This document shows, piece by piece, positions 19,859-28,505 of a stretch of DNA of 64,000 nucleotides (its first letter is position 1; every line of letters begins with the position of its first letter). The DNA comes from Streptomyces sulfonofaciens (GTDB taxonomy: Bacteria > Actinomycetota > Actinomycetes > Streptomycetales > Streptomycetaceae), in contig NZ_BNCD01000020.1 of assembly GCF_014656295.1 (NCBI RefSeq), positions 1 through 64,000 of the forward strand. The letters run 5' to 3'. The notes beneath the pieces are model-generated. The model did no database searches. It worked only from the letters and a program-made list of their open reading frames with translations, and was not told where the DNA came from. Both the position numbers and the translations under genes were made by a program.

Positions 19859-20909
19859 GGGTCACCCTCCGCCCGGTCGATTCCGCCGCGGTGAACTCGC
19901 TCGCGGACAGCAGGCGCACCCGTGCCCCGGGGGGCAGCGCGTGCTCGAATTCCTGCCGGTAACCCGGTCGCGTCGCCCGCACGTCCGGCACCACGACGGC
20001 CAAGGGCGCGTCGAGTCTGGCGGCAACCTCCGCCGCCCGCAGGGCGGCCGGTGCCGGCTGCTCCCGGTCGTGGACCTGGAAGGCGCGGGGCATCCCGTCC
20101 CGGTCGGTGACGCGGTGCACGCCCAGGCCCAGCGGATACAGCGAGACCCGGCCCGTGAGCCGGGAGCGGACGGCCTGCTCGGTGCGGCCGGGTAGAGCCA
20201 GGAAGAGCCTGAGCGCGAACGGCAGCGCCATGACCTGCCGGGGTCGGTGCGAGGATTCGAGTGCACGGGCCTCGGGTGAGCAATCGCCCTCGCACCAGGA
20301 TCCGTCCGCTGTCTGCGATCTGGCGAGTAGCAGGCAGCCCTTGCAGCGGTACACCAGCTCGTCGACCTGGAAGCGGTCCGGTACGGGGGCGTAGAGCTCC
20401 TTGACCAACCTCCAGGTCTGGGCCGTGGCCGGCCGCAGCAGCTCAAGCGGATCGAACTGGAGGATGACCGGTCGGCACATGAGGAAGTCCCGGCACGTCG
20501 CGAACCGCTCCGTGCTTCCGCATGCGTCGGCGAGGGTGCCCAGCAGGGCCTCGGCTTCCTGTTCCAGCACGCCGTACGGGCCGAGGGAGGCCAGTTCGGC
20601 GCAGGTCCGGGTCGGCTCGTCCGTTACGGGATGGATCAGGCCGGCGTCGCCGGTGAGGTAACCGCTCGGCATCGTCAGCGGCCATCCCACAAGCCCCGGC
20701 TCCCTGCACCAGGCCAGCAGTTCGGGGACTCCGGCGGGTACCGGTCGGCCCCGGGTCAGGCCAGCCAGCACCACACGGTCCAGGGCCAGTTGGAGACTCG
20801 GTGGGTACGGCAGGCGAAACGCGGACGACCGTGCCAGCGAGCTCAGTTCGATCACACCTCGGGCCAGTGTGGCCAGGAGATCGATGTTCGACCGCTCGTC
20901 CTCTGTCAC
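19851..20909 (-). CDS. pPIWI_RE-associated REase-like protein with zinc ribbon
   Basis: The 352-residue protein lies between the helicase and the RecB-like nuclease, where pPIWI_RE islands carry a REase. A CKGC...CEGDC cluster (residues about 180-205) should bind zinc. The C-terminal part (FQVHDREQPAPAALRAAEVA followed by LAVVVPDVRA) resembles the REase fold of this family, which as I recall usually reads V-D-V-K-D-W; here the Lys position appears to be His. It may be a weak or inactive nuclease. The start GTG overlaps the upstream stop (GTGA) and follows GGAGGGG. The assignment rests mainly on context plus weak motif match. Confidence 0.55.
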   Translation of the reverse strand: MTEDERSNIDLLATLARGVIELSSLARSSAFRLPYPPSLQLALDRVVLAGLTRGRPVPAGVPELLAWCREPGLVGWPLTMPSGYLTGDAGLIHPVTDEPTRTCAELASLGPYGVLEQEAEALLGTLADACGSTERFATCRDFLMCRPVILQFDPLELLRPATAQTWRLVKELYAPVPDRFQVDELVYRCKGCLLLARSQTADGSWCEGDCSPEARALESSHRPRQVMALPFALRLFLALPGRTEQAVRSRLTGRVSLYPLGLGVHRVTDRDGMPRAFQVHDREQPAPAALRAAEVAARLDAPLAVVVPDVRATRPGYRQEFEHALPPGARVRLLSASEFTAAESTGRRVTHA

Positions 20910-22480
20910 TGCTTCCCCTCCGGTCCTTCCTCCTGGATCTGCCGCGCCGAGCACCACCCGGCCACCTCGCAGGTGGCGCACTGGGGGCCCGGCACCGGTT
21001 CGAAGAGCGTCTCCGCATGCCAGCCGGAAACCTGCTCCCGCAGTACCGCCTCGGCGGTCTGCCTGGTCGCGGGGGCGAAGGGGTCGAGGGTGTGCAGGTC
21101 GACGCCGCCGGGACGCAGCAGCTCGAGCTCGACCCGTCCTCCGGCCCGCGGGCCGGGCAGTGCACCGCTGCCGATGATCCTGAGCGCCAGAGCCAACTGG
21201 GGGTAGGAGGCCAGCACGTCGTGGCGGGGACGGTCGCTTCCCGAAGTCTTGGTCTCGCGCCAGACCCATGAGCCCCCGTGCTGGTACAGCACGTCGGGTT
21301 CCGCCAGGACCAGCAGGTCGGCGGCGGTGTCGTCGAACACCAACCTGGGTTCGGTACGGATCTGTGACTGCGGTCCCGCCGCACCGATCGGACACACCTC
21401 GGCATGGTGGCGCAACAACCCGGCTCCGAGCCGGCGTTCCCCCTCCGGGAGCTGGTAGCCCTCGGGTACCCAGTCCGCCGGGATGTTCGGGGTGCAGGGT
21501 GTACGCGGCAGCCGGCTGTGCCGCGCGGCGAGGAACGCGTGGATCGCCCGCCCGCGCTCGACAGCGGCACCTCGCTCCACGGCGGCGGCGACCGGTAGAC
21601 GCAGTCCGCGCAGGTAGCCGCGTGCCGGACAGGTCCGGTGCGCCCGGCCGGTGGTGGAGGACCAGCTTCGTCGCGGGCGGCTGCGGTCGGCTGTCCCGAG
21701 CAGCCCGGCGGCTCTCGGCAGCGCTGGGCAGACGGGTGCGATCGCGCACGAGGTGCAGGCGGTCCCCGGACGGTACTCTCGGCTGTCGAGCAGCGCGCGG
21801 ACAGCGGGCGCCCCGTCCTTTCGGTACACGGCCAACGCCTCGTCCCGGGTGCCCAGGAAGATAGTGTCCTTGCCGCCGTCGTGGAGGGCGAACTGGATCA
21901 CTCTGATCCGTTCGAGCCGGGGATCGGGGTCCCCCTCGGCGGCAACGAGGGCGGCCACGGCGCGTTCGGCCGCGCTTCGCGCGCGGAGGCGGTTGACGGG
22001 GAGGCGTAACTCGCGCAGTCGGCCGTCGTCAGACTCGAAGCAGCGTCCCCAGGCGGTGATCCGGTACTCCACGGTGCCCCTGGCACCGTCGGTCTGCTGC
22101 GGGTGGCGGTAGACCCAGGGCCGGCGCGCAGGACGCAGGCCCGGGTCCTCGGGGAACGCGCCTCGGTACGTCCGCAGCGCGTGCTCGGTCCACTGCCGCA
22201 CTCCGTCGTGCACCGGACGCCGCCGGCCACTGCCCGATACGACCGGTTCCTGCAGGTGCGGGGGTCTTTCGAGTACGTCGGCCGCGGCCATGAACGGTCC
22301 GTTGAGGAAGGGCTCCAGCGTCTCCGGCTTCCGGGATGCCCGTGCACGCGGCCGCAGCCCACGTGCCTTGAGCGCATCGGACGCCGGGCACCGGTACCGC
22401 TCGGGGCCGAACATGCCGAGGCGTATGTCGACGACGCCGGATTCCCCAACCAGACCGTCGGGCGGCCAACTATCTGCCAT
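20906..22480 (-). CDS. RecB/Cas4-like PD-(D/E)XK nuclease with two nuclease-like halves
   Basis: The 524-residue protein is the first gene of the pPIWI_RE operon. The C-terminal half has a clear PD-(D/E)XK core, D396 (AEPDVLY) and E409-T-K411 (WRETKTS), then C501-x2-C504-x5-C510, like the Fe-S cysteines of Cas4/AddB nucleases. The N-terminal half ends with a second C242-x2-C245-x5-C251 triad, preceded by a degenerate core (RELRLP in place of ExK). It therefore looks like an ancient duplication with one inactive copy. The start at 22480 has GAGGA upstream; an earlier in-frame start at 22558 would overlap the divergent kinase. Confidence 0.75.
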   Translation of the reverse strand: MADSWPPDGLVGESGVVDIRLGMFGPERYRCPASDALKARGLRPRARASRKPETLEPFLNGPFMAAADVLERPPHLQEPVVSGSGRRRPVHDGVRQWTEHALRTYRGAFPEDPGLRPARRPWVYRHPQQTDGARGTVEYRITAWGRCFESDDGRLRELRLPVNRLRARSAAERAVAALVAAEGDPDPRLERIRVIQFALHDGGKDTIFLGTRDEALAVYRKDGAPAVRALLDSREYRPGTACTSCAIAPVCPALPRAAGLLGTADRSRPRRSWSSTTGRAHRTCPARGYLRGLRLPVAAAVERGAAVERGRAIHAFLAARHSRLPRTPCTPNIPADWVPEGYQLPEGERRLGAGLLRHHAEVCPIGAAGPQSQIRTEPRLVFDDTAADLLVLAEPDVLYQHGGSWVWRETKTSGSDRPRHDVLASYPQLALALRIIGSGALPGPRAGGRVELELLRPGGVDLHTLDPFAPATRQTAEAVLREQVSGWHAETLFEPVPGPQCATCEVAGWCSARQIQEEGPEGKQ

Positions 22481-22557
22481 GATGTCCTCACTTTTCTTTC
22501 TCACGGGACCCGTAGTCGAGCCGGGCGGGTTCTTCTTGTTTATTCGGAGCGCAGACA

Positions 22558-23448
22558 ATGCTTCCTGGAACTCTCCTCGATGATCGTTACCGGGTATTAC
22601 GAGGTCTCGGCCATGGCGCCGAGGGCGAGATCTTCGTGGCCCGGGACGAGCACCTGGGGCAGGACGTGGCAGTCAAATCACAGTTCAGCCGCACTTTCGA
22701 GGCCACGACCGCCTATCGTTCAGCCGCCATTTTCCTTGAGTACGAACTCGAACGACTCCGTTTCATGGAACACGTGCCCGGTATTCCGCGGGTCTTGGGC
22801 GACGGCCATTACGGGCGGAGCAGGCGCCGGTACATCGTGATGGAACTGGTCGACGGCGTCACGGTCACATCGTGGATCAAGGATCACCAACCTGTCCCGG
22901 CGGCCGCGGCCGTGTCCTTGGTCGCACAACTCTGTGAAATTCTCGGCGGCGTGCACGAGAAGTACGTGCACCGGGATGTCTCCCCGAACAACACCATGGT
23001 GCAGCTTGACGGCCGGGTCCGTCTTCTGGATTTGGGCATCTCCGTCGAGACCGGCAGCACCAACAGCGATCCTCGTGGCACTCCCGGTTACGCCGCCCCC
23101 GAGTTGTACGACCGGGCGGCGGTGCTCACCCCCCGGGCCGACGTCTTCTCCCTGGGTGCACTGCTGTTCTCGATGACCGTCTCGCAGGTGCCTTACGACG
23201 GTCTGGAAGAGGCACCCGACGCCACGACCCCGGCCTTTCCTGACGGGTTCCGCGCGCAGTTGCCCTCCGCGCTCAGGAGTCTCGCGCTCGCCATGGTCTC
23301 CGTCGATCCGGACGAGCGGCCGGACGGCGTGGCCGAGGTCCTGCGCCTTCTGCGGCCGATGCTGCCGTCCCCCGACTCGCCCAGGTCCCCGAAAACCACG
23401 GCCCCCGATCCGACCGCCCCTTACCGTCTGCGGCTGCCGGTACCGTGA
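22558..23448 (+). CDS. Ser/Thr protein kinase (Hanks type), soluble
   Basis: The 296-residue kinase has a glycine loop GLGHGAEGEIFVA, catalytic Lys40 (VAVK), HRD loop H138-R139-D140 (HRDVSPNN) and DLG in place of DFG at 158. These are followed by GTPGYAAPE, so it should be active. It lacks a transmembrane segment and PASTA repeats; the last 30 residues are a Pro/Ser-rich tail. It is divergent from the pPIWI_RE operon with only 77 bases between starts, so the promoters overlap. GGAG lies eight bases before the ATG. Its role with the defence genes is unknown. Confidence 0.9.
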   Translation: MLPGTLLDDRYRVLRGLGHGAEGEIFVARDEHLGQDVAVKSQFSRTFEATTAYRSAAIFLEYELERLRFMEHVPGIPRVLGDGHYGRSRRRYIVMELVDGVTVTSWIKDHQPVPAAAAVSLVAQLCEILGGVHEKYVHRDVSPNNTMVQLDGRVRLLDLGISVETGSTNSDPRGTPGYAAPELYDRAAVLTPRADVFSLGALLFSMTVSQVPYDGLEEAPDATTPAFPDGFRAQLPSALRSLALAMVSVDPDERPDGVAEVLRLLRPMLPSPDSPRSPKTTAPDPTAPYRLRLPVP

Positions 23449-23477
23449 TCCGGCGGCGGCAGACCTCGGGTGCGCCG

Positions 23478-26195
23478 TCAGGGCAGGCATCTCAACCGCC
23501 CGACGGCCGCGTCGACGTCGCGCTCGCCCAGTCCCTCCAGCAGGACGTGAGCCCGTTCCATCGCCTCCCCGGCCTCCTGGTCACGACCGGCGTCGCGGAG
23601 CGCCTCGGCGAGGTGCACCAGTGTCCTGGCCTCCCTGCTCCCATAGGCCAACGACCTGTACAGGCGGCGGGCCCGCTCGAAGTCCGAGGCGGCAGCATCG
23701 TGCTCTCCGCGCGCCACTCGGATCCGGCCGAGGCTGAACAGCGCGTGCGCGCGGCCGTTGAGATCGTCGGTGCCCTCCAGAAGGACCAGAGACCGCAGGC
23801 AGTGTTCCAGGCCCTCGTCGTACCGGCCCAGGTCGTAGTGCCCGCTTCCTATCCCGTTCAGCGCCGCCCCCTGGCCGAGGGGGTCGCCGAGTCGCTCGAA
23901 GGCGGACAGTGCGGCGGTGAACTGCATCAGGGCCTCATCCGATGCACCGCTTTCGCGCAACAGGACACCGAGGATGTGCCGGGCCAGGGCAGCACCCTGG
24001 ATGTCCGCGTTCTTCTCGCTCACCCGCACCGCGCTGCGCAGTTCCCTCATGGCCTGCGTCAGGTTCCCAAGGCCCCGGTGGGTGCCGGCGAGCATCCGGT
24101 GGACCATGGCCACGTCCGCCGGTGCGGCCTCCCGCTCCGCGGCCGCGAGGGCGCAGGTCAGGTGATCGAGGGCGTCAAGATGACGGCCGGAGCGCCACTG
24201 GAAGGTCACCAGAGTCATCGGCAGCAGCCACGTGTAGCGGTCGAGGCCGTGTTCCCCAGCACATCTGACGGCCGCCGTCAGGGTGGAGTACTCGGTCTCG
24301 AACCAGGACATCGCATCCGCGGCACTGGCAGGAGAGGCGACCTCGACCCCCTCCGGTTCGCCGATCGGCAACCGGCGGCCAGGATCCAGCCCGCGGTCGT
24401 TGGCCCAGGCATTGTGCAGCAGGAAGGACAGTGCACGTTCCATCACGCTGGCCCGCTCGCTCTCGTCCTGTCGGGCCGCTGTTTCACCTGCGTAGACACG
24501 GACCAGGTCGTGCAAGGAGTAGCGTTCGAAGACGGGCTCGGTCACCAGGCTCATCCGCATCAGGTCGTCGATCGCGTCGATGACCCCCATGGCGTCATCC
24601 GGTTCGAGTGCCCGCAGCGCGGCCCAGCTGACGGTCGGTCCGGGATGCACCGCCAGTTGCCACAGGAGCCGTGCCGCCGGAGCCCGCAACAGTCTGTGCG
24701 ACGCCTCCAGCGACAGCCGGACGCTCAGGTTCTCCGAGCCCAGGTCGAGCGAACGGAGCCTGGTGCTGTCCTGACGCAGATCGCGCACCATACCCGCGAG
24801 AGCCCCGGGACGCTGCATGATTCGCGCGGCCATGATGCCCAAGGCCAGGGGCACGCCGGCACAGTGCTCGACCAGATCGCCCACGAACGGGAGGACCGCA
24901 CCCATCCGGGCCTCTCCCAGGCGCCCGCGCAGCAGTGAGACGGCATCTTGCCGGTCCAGCGGAGCGAGGTCCACGATCTCGGCGCTCTCCCTGATCGCCA
25001 ATCCGTACAGTTGGCGGCGGCTCGTGACGAGCGCCGCGCTCGCCCCGGCCGGAGGAAGGAGCGGACGGACATGGTCCTCGTCACGGGCGTTGTCCAGGAT
25101 CAGCAGAACCGCGCGGTCCGCGAGTGCCGTGCGGTAGGCGGCAACCAACCCGTCCACGGTCGAAGCCACGGGGCGAACCCGAAGATCGTTCAGGAACGTG
25201 GCGAGGACGGGGCCGTGGTCCTCCGGCTTCCCGGGCGAGAACCCACCGAGGTCGGCGTAGAGGATGCCGTCCGGAAAGTTCCGCTCGACTCCGGCGGCCG
25301 CGCGCACGGCGAGGAACGTCTTTCCGACACCGGGCATCCCGGTGATCACGGCGATCCGGCTCCGTCCTGCCGTCCGGCCCAGGACGATCTCCGCGAGTTG
25401 GTCGAGCTGGGGCTGGCGGCCGACCAGGTCGACCGACTGCTGGGGGAGCTGCCGGGGTCTCGGACGCGCCGACGCCGGCGCCGGTGACGCGTCGGCCGTC
25501 GCGGGGCCGGCCATGTCCTCCTCACCGACCAGCAGCAGGTGAACGGTCGGCCGCCCGAACCGGCGCTGCCAGCGAGCCAGGAGCGCCTCGATCTGGTCCT
25601 GCCTGCCGAGCGTTCTCAGGGCACGGACCTTGAGGCCGAGCAGGGTCTCGCTCTCGGGCCAGCGGGCCAGGGCCGGATCGACCCGATCGAGAGCGGCACG
25701 TGCCTGACCGCACTCCAACTCGGCGAGGGTGCAGGCCGCCGTTGCGTCGTGCAGCTCGGCGACAAGCTCGGCCCGCTTCTGCTCGAATCCTTCTCCTGGC
25801 AACTCGTCCAAGGGCGTGCCCCGCCATTCGTCGAGCGCGGACCGCAGTGCCCTGAGGCGCACCGACCGGCTATCCGTCGCGTTCGCGGCCCGCTGTGATT
25901 CCCGGAAGCGGACGTAGTCGACGCTGTGCGGAGCAGCCCGGATCCGGCAGAACCCCCGTTCGTTCCTTTCGGCGATCCCGGGTACGGACTGTCGCAGTTG
26001 ATGGAAACACTGTCGAATTCGATTGGCGTTCGGCTCCTCATTCGGCCACAGGTAGCGCGTAATGCCGGCATGCGAGACACGATGGCCGGGCGCCAGCAGC
26101 AGGACAGCCAGAAGCTCACACGCTTTCACGGACTTCATCCGGATCGGCACGCCTTCCTGCAGCGCGACCACCGGCCCCAGCAAGCGGAATTCCAT
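23478..26195 (-). CDS. SARP/AfsR-type regulator with NB-ARC and TPR domains
   Basis: The 905-residue protein begins MEFRLLGPVVALQEGVPI, the start of a SARP DNA-binding domain. A BTAD helical domain (about 95-240) follows, then an NB-ARC ATPase with P-loop GMPGVGKT near 287 and LLILDNARD Walker B, then C-terminal TPR repeats (about 620-890). AfsR-type proteins activate target genes as large ATP-dependent switches. The start at 26195 is preferred because GGGGG lies about eight bases upstream; an ATG six bases earlier sits too close to it. It converges with the kinase gene (29 bases apart) and diverges from the small gene at 26484. Confidence 0.9.
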   Translation of the reverse strand: MEFRLLGPVVALQEGVPIRMKSVKACELLAVLLLAPGHRVSHAGITRYLWPNEEPNANRIRQCFHQLRQSVPGIAERNERGFCRIRAAPHSVDYVRFRESQRAANATDSRSVRLRALRSALDEWRGTPLDELPGEGFEQKRAELVAELHDATAACTLAELECGQARAALDRVDPALARWPESETLLGLKVRALRTLGRQDQIEALLARWQRRFGRPTVHLLLVGEEDMAGPATADASPAPASARPRPRQLPQQSVDLVGRQPQLDQLAEIVLGRTAGRSRIAVITGMPGVGKTFLAVRAAAGVERNFPDGILYADLGGFSPGKPEDHGPVLATFLNDLRVRPVASTVDGLVAAYRTALADRAVLLILDNARDEDHVRPLLPPAGASAALVTSRRQLYGLAIRESAEIVDLAPLDRQDAVSLLRGRLGEARMGAVLPFVGDLVEHCAGVPLALGIMAARIMQRPGALAGMVRDLRQDSTRLRSLDLGSENLSVRLSLEASHRLLRAPAARLLWQLAVHPGPTVSWAALRALEPDDAMGVIDAIDDLMRMSLVTEPVFERYSLHDLVRVYAGETAARQDESERASVMERALSFLLHNAWANDRGLDPGRRLPIGEPEGVEVASPASAADAMSWFETEYSTLTAAVRCAGEHGLDRYTWLLPMTLVTFQWRSGRHLDALDHLTCALAAAEREAAPADVAMVHRMLAGTHRGLGNLTQAMRELRSAVRVSEKNADIQGAALARHILGVLLRESGASDEALMQFTAALSAFERLGDPLGQGAALNGIGSGHYDLGRYDEGLEHCLRSLVLLEGTDDLNGRAHALFSLGRIRVARGEHDAAASDFERARRLYRSLAYGSREARTLVHLAEALRDAGRDQEAGEAMERAHVLLEGLGERDVDAAVGRLRCLP

Positions 26196-26483
26196 GTGCA
26201 TTACCCCCGATTTCCATGACGGTCTTCCCGCGGTCCCTGCACCGACCGGCAGAGGAAAGCATGTCACAGGACCTCGCCGGCCCATTAACGGTCGGCTAAC
26301 GCTTTCCATTTGGCGGTTCCCCGGGAGATCTGCCACTCTGCGATCACCCCGCCGCAACCGCTCCGGCCCTTAGCCGGAACGCCCGGGGACGGCCTGGTAA
26401 CGACGACGGAGCAAACCCCCGTCACGACCCACTGGCGCGGCCTCGAACGTCGGGAAATAGAACATACGAACAAGGAGGAAAAT

Positions 26484-26708
26484 ATGAAGTCCCCACAGCG
26501 CGGACTCGTGCAGCACGGCAGGCGCCGGCCTGCACCCAGGCGTCAGGTCAGGGCAACGGTGCCTCCCCGCCGCAAGAGGAGGCCACGACCGGCGTCCCCG
26601 CCGGCTCCCCAGCCGGCCTCGGCCGCACGGCGTGGCCGGGTGTGGAAGCCGGTCCGTCCCACGGCCCAGCGGATCTACGAGGCCGAGTTGTTCGCCGAAC
26701 TCGAGTAG
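26484..26708 (+). CDS. Small Arg/Pro-rich protein, unknown function
   Basis: This 74-residue frame has an excellent AAGGAGG ribosome-binding site seven bases upstream and GC-rich third positions. The product is very basic in its first two thirds (RRRPAPRRQ, PPRRKRRPRP) and ends with an acidic amphipathic stretch RIYEAELFAELE. I recognise no family. The gene is divergent from the SARP regulator, a common arrangement for a regulator and its target. It could be a nucleic-acid-binding protein or a peptide precursor; there is no sequence evidence for either beyond composition. Confidence 0.6.
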   Translation: MKSPQRGLVQHGRRRPAPRRQVRATVPPRRKRRPRPASPPAPQPASAARRGRVWKPVRPTAQRIYEAELFAELE

Positions 26709-26895
26709 GGCCTGGGCGGCACGGCGGTAACCGCCGGGACGGACCGCGGCAGCGGACCGATGACGCTCATTAGGAAGCGGGCCGGGGCTCCCCCCGGCCC
26801 GCCTTCGGCGTTCGGGGCCGAACACGAACGGGACGGGTGGCGCGCGCTGCGCCCGGCAGTGCCTCCCCGTGAGCGCACTTCATCGACGAACCCTG

Positions 26896-27666
26896 TCAGC
26901 CGCCCGCCCCCACCGACGGAAAAAGATCGAGGAACGGCTCCGTCGTGGCGCCGAGGCCTCGGCCGAAGGGGGCGTCCAGGTCCCAGATGAGGAACAGGAG
27001 GAAGACGATCAGGGCGCTGAACATGCCCGCCAGGAGGAGTTCGCGGCCCGAGCGGCGGATCTGGAGGGTGAAGATCAGGCCCACGGTGACCAGGGCGCCG
27101 GTGATCAGGCCGAACCACACGATGCCGGGCATGGTCGGGCCGGCGTTCTGGCCGCGGGTGTTGCGGGCCGTGTCGGCCGTGGCGACGAGGTCGGCCATCG
27201 ACTGGTACGTCTGGCTCTCGGCCTCGCTCCGCGGCTCGCGGTCCATCACGTCGTGCCGCACCCGGTCGAGCAGTTCCGTCGCGTGCGGGGAGAGTTCCTC
27301 GTGCTCCTCCATGTGCTTCCACTCGGTGCCGACGACGTAGGAGACGTACGCCCGGACGTCGGCCCTGACGTGGTCGCGCACCGCCGGCGGGTAGACCTGC
27401 GCGCGTTCGCTCACCTCGTGCAGGGCCTGCGCCTCGCTGAACGCGTTGTCCTGCGCGGCGTTCCTGGCCTCCCACACGCCCGCGATGGCGAGGCCGAGGA
27501 CGATCGCGTAGATCACGCCGATCATCATCGTCATGTACTCGATGACGTCGGGGGTCTGCGAGGGGTCGTCGTCCGCGCTGACGCGGCGCTGGCGCAGCAC
27601 GACGGCCGAGATGACCAGGGCGCAGGCCAACGCCATGGCGATGACGAGTACCAACCACTCCGACAT
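26896..27666 (-). CDS. DUF4239-family membrane protein
   Basis: The 256-residue protein has four hydrophobic segments: an N-terminal pair (about 5-25 and 45-65) and a C-terminal pair (about 180-200 and 210-230). A soluble acidic central part separates them (SERAQVYPP, WKHMEEHEELSP). This layout fits the DUF4239 (bestrophin-like) family of bacterial membrane proteins, whose function is not established. The ATG at 27666 follows AGGGGAG. It lies just downstream of the His/Gly-rich gene on the same strand (50-base gap), so the two may be co-transcribed. Confidence 0.75.
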   Translation of the reverse strand: MSEWLVLVIAMALACALVISAVVLRQRRVSADDDPSQTPDVIEYMTMMIGVIYAIVLGLAIAGVWEARNAAQDNAFSEAQALHEVSERAQVYPPAVRDHVRADVRAYVSYVVGTEWKHMEEHEELSPHATELLDRVRHDVMDREPRSEAESQTYQSMADLVATADTARNTRGQNAGPTMPGIVWFGLITGALVTVGLIFTLQIRRSGRELLLAGMFSALIVFLLFLIWDLDAPFGRGLGATTEPFLDLFPSVGAGG

Positions 27667-27716
27667 GCACAACTCCCCTGGCAGGTTCTTGTCGACGGCT
27701 TCGGGTCCGGCCGCGC

Positions 27717-28505
27717 TCAGGACGCCCTGGCGCCGCGGGACGAACGGGAACGCGGGCGCAGCACGACGGCGGCGAGCACGGCGGGGACGGTGACCACCAG
27801 CACGGTGAGGGTCAACGGCGCCGCGGGGTGCCGTGCGGGCGCGGGTGCGCCGTCGCCGGGCGGGATCCGGTAGGTCCTGGTCGGCCGGGCGGACGGGCGG
27901 TGGTCCGCGGCCGGTGCCGATGAGGCGGGTGGGTTCGGCGGGCCGGGCGCGGCGGCCGGGCTCGACGGCGCGGAGGACCGCGGTGCCTGCGGGTGGGGCG
28001 TGGTGGGACGGGGTTCCGGCGCGGCCGCGCTCTCCGAGGGCGACGGCCCCGCCGGTGGGGGCGGTGGGGGAGGCGGAGGCGGTGGGGGTGAGGTGGGCGT
28101 GGCCGTCAGGGTCGGTGTCGGGGTGGATGGGGGCGGGGGCGGAGGCGGGGGCGGGTGCGGTCCCGGGCAGTGCGCGCCCCCGGACGGCCCGTGCAGCGAG
28201 GCTCCCAGATCCACGCCCACGGTGCCGGTGATCCCCCCGATACCGAGGTGGACGCAGATGCCCACATGGATGCCACCGTGCCCGCCTCCGTGGATGCCGA
28301 CGTGGACGCGGCCGTGGGTACCGCCGTGCCCGTGTGCGCGGTCACTACTGGCCGCCGCCTGCTGCGCCGCTCCCCCAAGCGCCAGGAACAGGGCGAGGGT
28401 TGCCAGGACGACCGCCACATCTCGGGTGGCGCACAAGGCCGTTGGGCGCCTGTCGCGACGGACCCGGTGCCTGCCGAGCCACGGGGGAGAGTTGCTTCCG
28501 CTCAC
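27717..28505 (-). CDS. Cell-surface protein with His/Gly-rich and poly-Pro regions
   Basis: The 262-residue protein has an N-terminal hydrophobic signal segment (about 29-50). A His/Gly-rich stretch follows (repeats like GIHGG, HGHGG) with small hydrophobic LGIGGITGTVGVDLG blocks. Next come long Pro runs with Thr and a C-terminal transmembrane segment followed by basic residues. It looks secreted and membrane-anchored, with a wall-spanning Pro-rich stalk and a possible metal-binding head. Codon and composition bias make the start uncertain (GTG at 28505; the ribosome-binding site is poor). I do not recognise a named family. Confidence 0.55.
   Translation of the reverse strand: MSGSNSPPWLGRHRVRRDRRPTALCATRDVAVVLATLALFLALGGAAQQAAASSDRAHGHGGTHGRVHVGIHGGGHGGIHVGICVHLGIGGITGTVGVDLGASLHGPSGGAHCPGPHPPPPPPPPPSTPTPTLTATPTSPPPPPPPPPPPPAGPSPSESAAAPEPRPTTPHPQAPRSSAPSSPAAAPGPPNPPASSAPAADHRPSARPTRTYRIPPGDGAPAPARHPAAPLTLTVLVVTVPAVLAAVVLRPRSRSSRGARAS

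Noticed and set aside
26869..27873. A 334-residue plus-strand frame
   Set aside because: It is antisense to the DUF4239 gene, which has a clear membrane-protein pattern.
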